Assembly: GCA_029339505.1 (NCBI GenBank)
Contig: JAQISU010000114.1
Location: forward strand, 2,944,001-3,008,000
Reading direction: 5' to 3'
DNA: 64,000 nucleotides
DNA from: Unio delphinus
Taxonomy: Eukaryota > Mollusca > Bivalvia > Unionida > Unionidae
Part shown: piece after piece, positions 22,831 to 61,000 of the stretch
Layout of the letters: every line of letters starts with the position of its first letter
Position numbering within the stretch: the stretch's first letter is position 1
Made by a program: the position numbers and the translations under genes
The notes under the pieces: model-generated
Database searches by the model: none
The model's input: only the letters and a program-made list of their open reading frames with translations
Told to the model about the DNA's origin: nothing

Positions 22831-25780
22831 TTACAAATCATCACAGACATGCACGCGCGCTCGATCAAGCCATCTTTAAGATTTGTTGAACGACACCGAA
22901 GGGATACACCAAGATCAATAATTGTATTACCTCACCATCGGGTCGTCCGGCTCAAACAATATTTTAATTCTGTTATCTTGCATTGCAAGAAAACTATGTT
23001 TCTTTTAGTTTTTAAAACTTCATAATTCATAAACAGATAAATCTAAAGGTCACTGAGATTGAAGGAAGGCAATGGTTCAACACAAATGTTCAAGTTTAAC
23101 TGTTTGCAACGGTTGGTCATGACGTATGTTGGGTGAGTAAAGGCCTCTTGATTATAGGGTTAAAGGTTAAATGTCAAGGTCAGTGTGACTGAAAGAAACA
23201 TAATGATGGTGTTTGCATAGTTTTAGTTCATGACCACTTAACCTGACCTAAGCTTGTAGTGCTCTTGCACTAAAAGTATGGAAGATGCTTTTCGACTTTG
23301 AAGTCTAAATCTACTAAAGAAATTGGTCTTACAAAATAATATTTGTTTTGGATTAAGTTCCTTAACCAAATTTGGACCTACGTTTAAGTTAATAAATAAT
23401 TCTATATATCTGGTGTCTACGTGTCAGATATGGTCATTGTATGTCGGCTGCAAAAGTAATGGTGTATACACAATAATTTCTGTTCAATGCCGCAAACCTA
23501 GACAATATAGGTCATGGTCATTGAAACTAGCTGGTCAATAAACTCCCGAGTCTTCGATGCATTTTTGGAGGCTGCCTAAGAATTGTTAAACACAGAGCGA
23601 GCGCACAATGCGCACGTTGTTCTCTTTAATCTTCCTATGCTTAAGTAAGGGGCCAATATGAGCAGTTTATACGAGGGGGTTGGGTTTCTCATTTTCCAGA
23701 CGGTTATCTTTGCAGTTAATTTATTAACTTAAAGGTTCATTACCCCCTAGTGTTATTTATCTAAAGTTCTTATCGTCCGTGGGTAATTAATATTTGTTGA
23801 AAACTTCACTACAACTGAGATTTTGTCTCTAAAAATACGCAGCCTTGTGGAGAAAAAGAAATGTGGACTGTGTATCATGTAAAACGGACCTAGTGGGGCT
23901 GGCTGCTAACATGTTTAAACTTCCAAAATGAGTTGGTTGCTATTTACCAACTTTATATTGTAACTAGATTTGACGTTAAGCAAAATTCATGCTGATTTGA
24001 ATATAGATTAATTCAAATTAATTCAAATCGCACGATGCAGGTCAAAAGAAATTGCACTCTAAATTACAAAACCAATTACATAAAGGCAATCAAATTAATA
24101 TAGAGGCCGTACTACTTTATATACTTCAGGTAGAAAGTGAGGAGAATTTGTGTTGTTGTTGTAGTCATAAGTATTCTCCGTATACTGGTTTGTGTCATTC
24201 CATTTAATGAATATACAAAAAGAAAATTCGACCTAGTTTTCGAGACTTATTTATCAGTGCAAGGTGATATGACTATGCATGTAATTAGGAAAATTTTCAT
24301 CTGTCTAAAACACAACACCCGTGATCGTGGGTTAATAGAGTTGAAGAATATTATAATACAGATATATAAGAAATACAAATATATGATTTTGCAACGTAAT
24401 TTTGTATGAAATAGGAAGACTAAAGACGGAATCTTCTGGTGGATGAAAAAGGTAAACAAAGAGAATATTTTCATTACATAATCTTTCTCTAAGAGGTTTT
24501 GTGTAAGTGCTTTCTTAAAGATTTGTTTAACTTAGCATTTATACTTTCACACAAATTCCATTCGTGTGCTATAGGGATGTCATTCCAGTGCAATATAATT
24601 TCACCAAGTCCATTGAACCAAATGTGACAATGTCTTTCGTATTTTATGAATAATATGACTTTGTACAGGATCACAAACATCACTTTAATTTATTTACAAA
24701 GACAATGGATACATGGGAGAATCTGTAACATCATGAATTCTTATAGCACTTGACTTGATTTAATTTACCAATACCACGTAATACAAACTCTAACATCGAA
24801 CATGGTTTTGAACAACACCTCGTTTGAACATATTTTTGTTAGAACATTTCTTTGTTTGAACATCTCTTTGTTTGAACATCTATTTGTTTGAACATCTATT
24901 TGTTTGAACATCTCTTTTTGTTCAGTATAAGCCATTTGTACATTCTTTGTAAACTATTTCGCCACTTCAGATTTTTTAATTTAGGCATATGATGCTATTG
25001 TTTTGATTTCAAAAGGTACAAAGCGTTTCTAAAGACATTCTTTTAAAAGTCTGAAACATCCCTTACGCTCTTTTGAAACATACACCTTGCCAACAATACT
25101 CTCCTATGTCACAGTGATTTATTGGCTTCAGAAGAATAGAGCTACAAATGTGTTTTCTCTTTTTTGGTACCTTCGTAGATGGATATCAGCGGTTGATCGG
25201 AATGATTCTCGGCTTTAGATAAACTAAAGTTAATAATGTTGACGATTTGATGGTTATGTCTTAATTTATGACATAACTATTGGAGATGGTAATTCATTCG
25301 CATAGGTCATATCGTCTCAGTGTCGTGTATCTATTTATCTAATTTCTTATATGCATTCGGTAATTAATATTTGTCGAAACAGTGCAAATTTCCCCCTTTC
25401 AGAGATAAACTATTTCACAAAAAATACGTCCACAATTTCACATGACTTTTGACCAACCTTATGCATGTTGGGTGTTAAAGCTGTCTTCAGATTCTAACTC
25501 AGTCAGACTTGGAGCAATGTCACAGTCTTTCGAAGTTAAATTAATTCAAATATCACAATGTCAAAACAAAGAGCACTCCAAATTTTAATAAATAACCTTG
25601 TACGCAACACGTAGAAACTGATGAGAAGTGTACGCTAGATTTTGGCTTTCCGCGTAGTTGGTTTGTAACGTACCTTTCAACGACAACACGATGAGGGAGA
25701 AAAAAAAAAGAACACTATTCAACTATGTGAATTGACCATGCGTGCTATATAGGGCAAGACGCACCAACCTAAATTTTTAT
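22831..25780. other. Spacer, middle part
   Basis: AT-rich sequence without recognised genes. A short tandem array, TTTGTTTGAACATCTCTT-like with six imperfect copies, is at 24830-24915. Open frames here are short and of biased composition. Confidence 0.5.
24830..24915 (+). repeat. Short tandem array of TTTGTTTGAACATCT
   Basis: About five to six units of 17-18 bp between 24830 and 24915, each with the word GTTTGAACAT. Confidence 0.7.
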
Positions 25781-26035
25781 TTGTTTTAGGGTTTAACGCC
25801 ATTTTTCAGCACACGATAGGCTATACATGGCGGCCAGTATTATTGGTGGAGGAAGAACCCGAGGAAAACCCCCAGAAAGAACCACCGACCCACGAGAAGC
25901 TACTGGCAAGCTTTCTCACATAACTACATCAGCCGAATCTTTGACTCGTATCCACGCAGACAGAGGCGAGACGGCAGTGATCCGTAACGGAAAGCGCTTT
26001 AGACCACTCGGCCACTCGGGGCCCCTCGCACCAAC
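25780..26035 (-). mobile_element. tRNA-derived SINE, family 1, minus copy
   Basis: Reverse complement of the copies at 27986-28237 and 37893-38155. On the minus strand it starts GGGGCCCCGAGTGGCCGAGT (a Leu/Ser-tRNA-like head with A-box) and contains the B-box-like GATACGAGTC. Its central block, GTTCTTCCTCCACCAATAAT followed by ACTGGCCGCCATGTATAGCC, ends in GGCGTTAAACCCTAAAACAA. The central block resembles the conserved core of MetaSINE-type elements; that match is from memory. The open frame 25827-26039 is an artefact of it. Confidence 0.8.
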
Positions 26036-26274
26036 CTAAATGGAACACCCATGATTGTATGTTAAAAGGGCTTAAAAATAGCATAGTAAATGACAGGAAA
26101 GAAATAAACGATGGTTTTGTTATATAATTTTGTACGCAAAATGAAAACCGAAATGAAGTATGGGTGAAAAACTGCACGAATGGAATATATTGGCTATAGG
26201 AAATTTAGTACCAATGTTTTTCAGAAGTGTTTTGGATATTTTCATTTCAACTCTTATCTTTGTATGACGCAGAT

Positions 26275-26760
26275 GTTATTAATATACAATATACAGATTT
26301 ATTACAACGTATATTCGTGTGATATGTGGGTGCTATTACTGTACAATGTACAGTTTTGTTACAACGTCTATTCGTGTGAGTTGTGATTGTTAATACAGTA
26401 CAATGTACAGATTTCTTACAACATATATGTGTGTGACATGCGGTGTTATTACTGTACAATGTACAGTTTTATTACAGCATCTATTTGTTTGAGATGGGGA
26501 TGTTGTTACTGTACAATATACATTTTTATTGCAACGTCTACACATAGTAAATGTCGATATTGTTACTGTATAAAGTACAGATTAACTTCAACGTCTACTT
26601 GTGTTCGATGTGGACATTTTTGCTGTATTAAGTACAGATGTATTACAACGTCTACTTGTGTGAGATGTGGGTGTTATTACTGTATAATGTACATATTCAT
26701 TATAGCGTCTATTCGTGTGAGATGTGAGTGTTATTACTGTACAGTGTATATTTACTTAGT
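26275..26760 (+). repeat. 57-bp tandem array upstream of BDH2 copy 2
   Basis: About 8.5 units of 57 bp, each with TTATTACTGTACAATGTACA, TTACAACGTCTATTCGTGTG and GAGATGTGGGTG-like words. The unit holds an imperfect palindrome CTGTACAATGTACAG. Units differ at several positions, so the array is not very recent. It ends 205 bp before the start codon of BDH2 copy 2. Because 57 is a multiple of three, it creates the frames 26180-26386 and 26387-26767, which are not genes. Confidence 0.85.
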
Positions 26761-26964
26761 CTTCTGAAAACAGTGAAAATCAGTCTCTATTTTTTAAAAT
26801 AATAGTTAATAAGAACCATCTGTTTCAGTTCATTTTATAATGCACATACATGACGTTTAGATAATATAGTATCGTAAACTTCGTATACAGTACATACATG
26901 CTTTAAAATCCATCCTAATTTTATCTTTCGTACATGTCTGATTACAAGCTCTGACTTATAAAGG

Positions 26965-49138
<22,174 letters not shown>

Positions 49139-49156
49139 GAAGCAATGGATGCTTAT

Positions 49157-49162
49157 AATAAA
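49157..49162 (+). terminator. Poly(A) signal of BDH2 copy 2
   Basis: AATAAA 19 bases after the TGA stop. A second lies about 25 bases further on. Confidence 0.6.
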
Positions 49163-49287
49163 ATAACAGTTGGATTAAGAAGAAAATAAATGTTGAAAGT
49201 GTCTAATGTGTAAAATATGTTTTTTAACGAGAGAATATTAATAACAACAACAACAGCAGCAGCAACAACAACAACAACAACAATAGT

Positions 49288-49340
<53 letters not shown>

Positions 49341-51640
49341 AATTTCGTCGACTTGTCCGAACGTAACAACTATTAATGTCACCAAGATATATGTCCAAGG
49401 ACCCCTTGCCTATACCATAATACCAGTGACTTTGTTTCTCTAACACAGACTAGAATCGATTAATATCCCAACTCTCAATTCATATACACACTCACTTTGC
49501 GTGAATGTACAGATCTGTATATGCACCCATCATTAACCATATGAATCCATCACAAACCGTATGAACTTATTCTTTGGGTTACAACATGCTATCTATTCAC
49601 ATTCCTATGACATAACCATGTACACGTTTCAAGGGAATTCAATGAAACATGTGTACATGCAACGTATATTGATCAGGGGTCCGTTCCTACCACACTGATG
49701 CTATTATGCTTTGAAATTACTTAGATTTACACCCAAAGTCGTATGTGCAGTCACTGGGTACGAACAGACATGTGTATACATGCAACTGACTTTGGCACTA
49801 GTTACGTCCGAACGTTTTACATCTCCCCTCTAGTGCGGTTTGTCCTCTGGATTACAGTATGGTAGCCACTGGGTCAAATCTTGGAAACTTAGTCGTTCAG
49901 ATCATATATCCGTGTATATATTAATATATGGGTGATATGGTATGGTGTGACGGTTTTTTTTTTGTCTCCACTCTGTTAGGTATCTTATGGTTGGGGTGGG
50001 GTGCTCCCAATATTTTATTAAAATTAGTATTCGAAGTTTCACCCAGGCTTGATTTTGGTTAGAAGTTTAATTAGAGAAAGAGAGATATAACGCTCTGAGA
50101 CCCCAGTCAATCAAGCCGACGGTTAAATGATTAAATATATCCCCCTTCCAAAAAAAAAAAAATGAAAATAAAACAAATAAAAAACAACACAAAACAACAA
50201 TTCGAATTTCATATATAACAATTTAAAAACAATTCAATAGTTAGGTGCTTCAAATTTACAAAGTACTCTCCTTCCGCTCGAACATGTGATAGTCTATAGC
50301 ATCACTTGTTTAGTAATGTGAGATAACTTTCCACCTGTCCCTTTGTTCTACTCATCTGTGTATTTATCTCTTATATTCCTCAGATCCTCCCTTCAATTCT
50401 TGCCGACTTTCTCCAAATTCCTTCTCATTCTCGACTTATCTATAGTCGTCATCCATCTCCACTTTTTCATCCTTGACACATTTTCCTTCTCATCCTCGAC
50501 TTTTTCCACCGACTAGACTTTGTCGACTCCGGCTACTAGTCTCACTTCGTCTCTCCTCTTAGAGATTCGTGACTCAACAGAAACCGGACATTTTCTACCC
50601 TAAAAGCTTCATGTGAAAACACAAGGACGGTACCATACTTTCCTTAGCTCTCTTATCTCACACTACAATATACATACTCAAGCAGATTTCTCAAATATGC
50701 ATGTAAATTAAACACTACAAAGGTAATTCTAGGTATTAAAACAACTTAGTTATTATACATACTACACATAATTGCAAGTACAATGCCGTAATATTCTACA
50801 AAACTCGAGCTAATAACATACTGACCTTTACGAAGCTCTATTTTTATCTTTAGAATCTCCTCTATGTTCTTGCGTCAAATTATGTGTGGCTTCGCCGGAG
50901 TAACCCTATATTGCTCAGCAATCCTCCTAGGCGAGACTAAAGTTTCGTTTGCTAGTTAGAAGTTATAATTCGGATCTAATTTATTTTCATGTTGTCTATT
51001 TCAATTCCAATTGGATGTCGTTGTGACCTGATAAAATCAAATTTAGCGGACAATGTCCTTCTTGCTTTCTGTTCATGTGGGGACTGATTTAGAACACGCC
51101 TAGTTCGTCCTCCCAGAGTTTTCTGATCTATTAACAAGCTGTAAAACATAGGTGCGCGATCTAACGCCTGTGCTGATTCGAGGTCTTCTCTCTGGTCACG
51201 GTAACCTAGTTCTGTAATAGGATCGGTTTATTCTTACAGTTTTGCTTTTGTGTGCTTTTAGGGTGGGTGGGTGGCGTGTTTTGTGTGTGTGCAGAGGTCT
51301 TACTTTCCTGGATAAGCCATGGATAACTACAAATCAGCTCAGCCAGATGAAAAGCTGTGTATTTAATATTGATTTGATTTGTTCCTAATTTTGTACAGTT
51401 TGTATGTGATTTTTTATTTTTATTTACTATTAGTTCCATTTGGTCTCAATCGCATACTCACTATGTCTCAATGAGAATTCTCATCAAGCCCATTCCAAGC
51501 CCAATTTTTACATAGCGCACAAATTAAACTTATGTTGTTCGTCTGTCGATTAAACTTAGACCTATCTAGTCATCCGATGGTTTGATGGGCTGGTTCTGTC
51601 CTGTGCGTTTACATGTGGCTAATGAGGCCAAAAATTTACA
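49163..51640. other. Spacer after BDH2 copy 2
   Basis: Contains (CAA)n/(TAA)n at 49243-49338 and the left arm of an inverted repeat (49985-50600). From 50600 to 51640 nothing was recognised. Confidence 0.55.
49985..50600 (+). repeat. Left arm of a diverged inverted repeat around a LINE
   Basis: Pairs with 54045-54565 in reverse. Matching words include GTGGGGTGCTCCCAATATTT / GTGGGGTGGGCTGCTCCTAA (complement), GACCCCAGTCAATCAAGCCG / CCCCCAGTCATCAATGCAGA, and a pyrimidine-rich CCTTCTCATTCTCGAC stretch ending in AACCGGACATTTTCT. The arms are about 600 and 520 bp, with many differences. Confidence 0.65.
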
Positions 51641-53830
51641 TGCAATGTTCGTTTGCATAAGGGACAATGGATGAGTGGGACATCTCCTGGACCGTTGATG
51701 GCACGTGCTTTTCTGGCTTGCCTCTTCAGCTCTGCAACTGCTGTTTTGCTATATTCACACAACTTGGAACCTTTGTGCATAGCCAATCGCCAAGAGACTC
51801 GATCGATTGCTGTGTTTTTATCTCCTTAGGATCGCTGTCCTTGCTGTAGCTTGTCATAGAAGAGTCTCTTAGGCAGTTGGTGGTCTGGCATGCGTACAAC
51901 ACGCCTCACCCAGCGTAGCTGCCACTGCATCAGGATGGCGTGGGTGCTTGGGAGATCTTCTTGGGCGAATACCTCAGTGTCTGAAATCTTGTTCTGCCAC
52001 TTGATGCTGAGGATTTCATGAGCCTTGTAGAATGAAAGTGGTTCCTCTTCCTTGCATGGCATTGGTACAAAGTCCATGTTTCTCATGCGTAAAGTAGTGT
52101 GGGGATCACAACTGCCCTGTAGACATTTAGTTTGGTCTGGATGCTGTTACCGCTTCTATTCCAGACATTGGCATACAGTCTGCCGAAAGTTGCGCTGGCT
52201 GTGGCAATGGGAAGGTACACCTCGTCGTTAATAATGACGCTTTTTAACAGTGTGCTGCCAAGGGAGGTGAAGCGGTTCACTATGTTTACTTTTCAGCCTT
52301 TGACGGTGATGTTGGGATAAACATGGGGCTTTGCAGTGGCGGGCTGATGTAAGACTTCAGTCTTCTTGGTACGGTTTGTGAGACCAACTCTTGTGTAGGA
52401 GCTGGAGAACATATCAACGCCGCCTACCAGGTGGGCTTCTGGGCCAGCATTGATGGTGCAGTCATCAGCAAATATGAAATCCCTGATGGTGTCAGTCATA
52501 ACATTGGTTTTCGCTTGAAGCCCCCGGGATTGAATAGTTTTCCATTTGTACCGTACCTGATGCCGACTCAAACCTCTCCGTCTCTGTAAGCATTAGTCAG
52601 CATGGCGTGGGGAAAATACCTTGTCCATGCCGGAATACAACCCTGGTTAACACCTTTGGTCACTGGGTTCGACTCAGATGTATCTTCATTGTCCTGGACA
52701 CGTGCCTGCATGTCATCGTGGAAATGCTGCACCATGGATATAAATTTTCTTAGGCATCCATACTTGGCCATTACCTTCCACGAACCTTCTTTGCTGACAG
52801 TATCAAAGGCCTTTGATAAGTCGACGTAGATAGAGAAAGGGTCGGTGTTTTGCTCATGACTATTATCTTGTAGGTGCCTCTAAGCAGACACCATGTCAAT
52901 GGTCCCACGTTGTTTTCTGAATCTACACTGGCATTATGGCTGTAGTCCCTGGTCTAGGTGTGTAGTGAGGTGTTTCTGTAGGATTTAGGCGAGTATCTTT
53001 CCGGCAATCGAGAATTAGGATATACTCCGGTGGCTGTCCCAGGCCCAACGGTTCCCTTTTTGCTTTTAAAGGTGGATTATGGAAGCGTTTTTGAATTCCT
53101 GTGGGGATCGTCTCTTGTTTCCACATTAGTAAAATCAGTTGGTGGAGCCTTTTTAACAGGGCTGTGCCCCATCCTTGTAACTTTCAGCTGTGATGGAGTC
53201 TGAACCAGGTGCTTTGATACTGGAAAGCAGGCCTATTGCGTATTGTGTCTTCAGCAAGGTTAGAGGGTGATCCAGTGCATCGTTGATGAGTAATTGAGGG
53301 AGATGACTGATGGCTTCATCGTTGATGTATGAAGGGCAATTCAGAATGCTGTCAAAGTGTTCAGCCCATCGTGGGCGTATCTTAGCTTTGCCAGAGGATG
53401 TCTATACACTTATTTCAGAGCATTGTATTAGTTCTTCATGTCATGCTGATCTGCATAGCACTGGATCTCATCAGCTTTGTTGCTCAGCTACGTGTCTCGC
53501 ATCTGACGCAGCTTCTGATGGACACTTCTGCGTATGATGTTGTACGCATGGTTCTAAGAGGTCGACTTTGGGTTGCGGAGGTAGGTTTGAAAGAGGCGGT
53601 GTTTCTCATAAAGCAATTGCTTGATCTCGTCGCAGTTCTCATCAAACCAGTATTGATGCTTTCTCGTTGAGTGTCTTATGATTTCCAAAGCTGTGCTGTA
53701 GACCAGCTCTTTGAATGCCGCACCATCGGTTTACACATTCTGACTGTAGATTTTAGACGTTCTTCCAGGGTATCCATGAAAGACTGTTTGGCACTGGTAC
53801 ATTTCTGATTGGTGCTGTATTTTGTTTTTT
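51640..53830 (-). mobile_element. 5'-truncated non-LTR retrotransposon (LINE), minus strand
   Basis: Reading the minus strand from 53830 down: WFDENCDEIKQLLYEKHRLF, the spacer KLRQMRDTWLSNKADEI, IKAPGSDSITAESYKDGA, CRFRKQRGTIDMV-like text (52930-52860), FVYIDLSKAFDTVSKEGS-like text (52840-52780), MVQHFHDDMQARVQDNEDTS, the catalytic FIFADDCTINA at about 52478, the LGST block at 52270 and the C-terminal IKWQNKISDTEVFAQEDLPS with QLRWVRRVVRMPDHQLPKRL (52010-51860). The endonuclease half is missing. Frames shift several times. It belongs to the same family as 30815-31890; clade not certain. Confidence 0.85.
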
Positions 53831-54044
53831 TTTTATTGATATTCGTACACATTTATTTCACACACAATCTTTTTAGGTGTTTGCATAAATCAAGTATTAT
53901 ATCAACATTTGAAAATACCGCCTAATAGCATATGAAGTTCGATAGGTAGTCGTGAAAGTCCTCAATTACATTGGGAGAAGATACTCTTTTGAGATAGTTG
54001 GCGTACATTATCAACCAAATATGGGTATTACATAGCAAACATGG

Positions 54045-54565
54045 GACAGAAAACGTCCGGTTACTTTGATTTCCACGACTTCAAGAGTTCGAGACAGAAT
54101 TGAGACAGTAGCCGATAAAGTCGAAGAAGTTTATTCGTGGGGGAGAAAGTGGAGGAGGAGAAAAAGGAGTCTAAAATAACGTCGAGAAGGAAGCGGAGAA
54201 GGATTTGTGAGAAATATGAGAGAAAAATGATACAACAGTTTAGTAGAAATACAAGGACTTGTGAAAATCATTCTCACACTGCTAATCAAGTGACGCAATC
54301 GTCTTATTAAAGGGTCGAGCGGAAGGAGTGTAATTGAAAATTTTAGTCATTTGATTATTGAATTGTCATAAATTGTTATTCATTAAATTTCAATCCTTTT
54401 TTTTTGGTATAATTAACCATCTAACCGTCTGCATTGATGACTGGGGGCTTGGTGTTTGACAGATATCTTTCACTAAATTTAACAAAATATATCCTGAGTG
54501 GGACATCTCTAATATTTTTAATAAAATATTAGGAGCAGCCCACCCCACTCTAACCATATAGTTCG
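54045..54565 (-). repeat. Right arm of the diverged inverted repeat
   Basis: Mirror of 49985-50600. The purine-rich strand is + here (GGAGAAAGTGGAGGAGGAGA). Confidence 0.65.
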
Positions 54566-56841
<2,276 letters not shown>

Positions 56842-56855
56842 GTGAATACTTCACC

Positions 56856-57355
56856 ATGGTGGACTACCTGTCTCGGTTCCGTATGTACGGGTTGGGTTAT
56901 ACAGCCCTGGTACCTAGAAAACCCGCCCCTACTCTGAGAGAACACTACCATGAGACAGCTCCTAAAGTTTTCAATAGACGACCACGTGGTAATTTTACTT
57001 GTCTATTCATTTCTGCATGTTTTTGTCTTATAATTTGTCTGTCTCTCTAGATATTTTTTGTTCTTCTGTCTTTATAAATGAAATACGACGATGATGTTAA
57101 GGACGACCACAAAATCTATTAACTGTGGACTTCTCGAAATCTGTCTCTCCATCTGATTTGACTTATGAAAGTTGTTTTACTGAGGACAAGCCGACACTTA
57201 TTCATACTTGATATATGGAATTACAATTGTCTACATCGGCATACTCTGAGTTTCTTCAAAAGAAAATATTAGTGTTTAATCGATTTTTCAAGGTAGTATC
57301 CATTTTATTTAATGAATACTAAGCTTCTAAAGCTTCTATTAGTGTGTCGAGTTGT

Positions 57356-57386
<31 letters not shown>

Positions 57387-57929
57387 CGTACGTGCCTGCA
57401 TGCGTGCGTGCACGCGTACGAGATGTGTGTGCTGTGTGCGTTGGTATGTGTGCGTTTATGTGTATATGTTTATGTTTATGTGTGTTTGCTTTTTAAATTA
57501 TGTCTTATTTGGATTTGGTTAAGAATTTCCAAGTTTAAATCTTGTATCAGGTGACCGGAACAATATTCAGACAGTGTCACTAACCCAGAGACTGACGGCC
57601 ATATATTGCCCCATTTAAATTTGAATAAAAAAAAGATTTCTTGTTTTTGAATGTATATATGTCTTGAACAGAACCTAACTTATACAATTTTAATAGATGC
57701 AGGAACCGATCTGTTCGAAATAAATAAATAAATAAATTTAAAATAAATAAACAAATAAACAAATAAGAAAATAAATAAATTGAGATACATAAGTGTATTA
57801 ATAATACCCCACCCCACCCTCCATTTTAAACATCTGTTGAGCTAAAAGACATAAATGAAAACATTCTTAAATTTTACATCATAGACGGAACCCCTAATAT
57901 GGTCAGCAAATATATAATGTTAAATCAAA

Positions 57930-58001
<72 letters not shown>

Positions 58002-61000
58002 ATACAAACATTAATACTGTGTCCCTAGATTTTCGAAAAGGTAGGTGGGACACTGAGTAAATATAAGTAATTAAAGCATTAATTCATTTGCAGCCCACGA
58101 TTGTCGATTGGAGTTCATAAAAGATCACAGGGACAAGCATGAGTGGGAAGGGTGCCTTCTATCCCATGGACTGACAGAGATCTACAAAAGTGTGGAGGAC
58201 ATGCATGCAGCCGTGGTGGAACAGAAACCGGGGCAGAAGAAAAAGTAAGTAGGCTTTCCGGAAAGATGGCTGCTTTTGCTTAATTGGCTTGAAGCAGCTC
58301 TTCGGTTTTTGTGCTGTTTTTCATAATATATGTGCTTCTTGTCTATCTTCGTCTACTTTATTGTGTTTCATCATGCATTGGCGGTTCACTTTGTATGCGT
58401 TTCAACATCTTCTTGTATTGGAAACGAGAACAATTATAATTTTTCTCAGTGGTCTTGCACCAATCTTAAGACGTCCTTTGTTTTTTAATAAACCGCCATC
58501 ACGTAATCGCCAGTTAACCCGTTTATGCTATGATGGACCCTCATTGATTGCTTTAAATGACCACTCCTTGGCTCTTCATACTACTTTGTGATCAAGACTA
58601 AACGGACACGGACTACATACATCATTACTTAAATGTAAACGGAAGAGAACAAAGAAACATTGTTTCAGAGTTGGCCGACGTAGAACAGAAAGAAGAATTA
58701 TAGTTATGTCCCTTTTGTCCTTTCCAGCTAAACAATTTTTTTAAAATTCGTTCGTTAATTTAAATAACCTGGTGCAAATCCATTATAAATCGTCAACCGT
58801 TATGTCAACTATCCCAGAGATACCACTGCGTATTGCATTATTCAACGCCGAATCAGTAGGACCACCGGAAAAGCTCACATTAATAATTAATTTTATCAAA
58901 GATCAGAATATCGACGTCTTCTTCCTGACAGAAGCATGGCTAAAAACATCAGGCGTGAGCCCAAGTGCGCAGATTTAACACCGACTGGTTACTCCATCAA
59001 GTCGTTCCCAAGCCACTCTCGCGGAGGTGGAATTGCCGTCATCACAGAGAATTTCATGATAAAATGTTTTAAACACAATACAACCTTCAATTTTTTCCAC
59101 ACATCGTTTGAACTAGTCCAAACAACACTCACACTCACACTGTCCTAGTAAAGAAAAGAAGCTGACTGAATCCCTCTTTTTGAAGCAGTTTCAGAATCTC
59201 CTTTAGTATGGAAATTCGATAGGCTGCGACCTGATTATACTCGGAGATGTCAACTTTCACTTTGACTGTTCCTGGAAACTATTACACATCAAAACCATTC
59301 ATGTTCCCAGCTTAAACAGTCCGTGAACCAACCCACCAATAAACATGATCACTTGCTGGACTGAATTCTTCACAGACCTGATAATAATATTCTGCGATCC
59401 ACGCATGTATCCCACAAACTTGCATCAAATCACCTCTGCATTTAATGTCATCTGGACGTATCAGTTTCAAACCCTCCACATTCATTTGTTACTAAGAGAA
59501 ACCTCCGTATGATAAAGTTTGTACGGACAATCGTGATGAAAAGTGCACCAAAGTCATGTGAACTTGATCCAATTACTTCCAACATCACTGCTCTAGACCC
59601 AATATTGCCTTCACTAAATGATGTTAATAATAAAAAGGGAAATCCCATCATTTATCAAATCTGACATTCTAAAGCCTCTGCTGAAGAAACCAACACTCAA
59701 CCATACCGATTTAAAGAATCTCCCTTTCATATAAAAATCTTCGAAAAAGTTGTTCTAACCCAACTTTTCTCTCATTTTAATTCAAACAGTCTGTTTAGCA
59801 ATGTACAGTCTGTATATCTCCCTTGCCACAGTACTGAAACTAATCTTCTCAAATAGCGGACAGATTACTGTCCTCACCCTCCTTGATATATCTTCAGCAT
59901 TTACACATTTGAAACAATATACCATGATATATTACATCCAGATTCCACTCGGCGCTTCCATTAGGCGAACTAGGCAATCGCCTAGGGCGCTGGGCTAAGG
60001 GGTTTATTTCATGATGGGAGGGTGGGGGAGGGCGTGAGTGGAAGGGGGGCGCCATATATCTGATCTCGCCTAGGGCACCGAAATGCCTTGCACCGGCGTT
60101 GATTACATCACCGTGTCCAGCATGCATTTGACATTCACAATACTAGGGTTCACGTCATACGTAGTTAACAGGACAAAAATTGTATTTGCAAACGGAATAC
60201 ACTCCACCCCAGTTGATCTATGTTGTGGAGTTCCAAAGAAGTCTGTTCTTGGACTTGTCGTCTTCATTCAGTACACTCAGCCGCTCTCAAGTGTCATATA
60301 TCATCATCCAGGGTCTCATCAATTGCACGCTAATAACACCCAAATATACAAATCTAGCCACCCGACTGACGTTGATGCTACCATCCATGGAGTAGAGATG
60401 TGCATTTCTGATTTGAAATCTTTCAATGACAATTAACAAGCTGCATATGAATGATGATAAAACTGAGGCCATTCTGATCACAACACATGGACTTTCTCAT
60501 TCACATCCTTTACTTCAAACAATACATATCAGCAAGACCAACATTACATTCAGTCAGTACAAAACCTAGGTGTTACTCTAGACAGTACGCTCACATTGCA
60601 CCAGAATGACATGAACATATGCAAGGCTGCATATCTTGAGCTTAGACACATCAGCTCCATTCGCAAATATTTCCGTTGATGCCACTAAAACACTTCTGTA
60701 TACATTAATAATTTCAAGACTGGACTATTGTAACTCAATTATGTCTGGTTCGTTTCAATATATACTCCAGAATTGTCAGAAGGTTAAAAACACAGCTGCT
60801 CGGATTATCTTTGGGGTACCTCGAGCAGAGCACACTTCTCCGCTGATCTGTACCCTACACTTTCTATGTGCTACGTTTCACTGATGGATTCCAGTCCAAC
60901 ATGCCTATCTGGCCCCACCCATATGTATACCCCAGAAAGATACTTACGCTCCTCTTTTGACAATCGTATACTCATTATTGACACCATGAAAACAAAGTCA

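Noticed and set aside
24137..24409. 90-codon open frame in the spacer
   Set aside because: AT-driven composition and no family resemblance; opposite frames are equally open.
26387..26767. 126-codon frame with repeating Cys/Tyr/Ile text
   Set aside because: Created by the 57-bp tandem array; each unit gives the same 19 residues with no stop.
26957..26962. TATAAA immediately upstream of the BDH2 copy 2 start
   Set aside because: It is 2-8 bases from the ATG, too close to act as a TATA box for this start; likely leader sequence.
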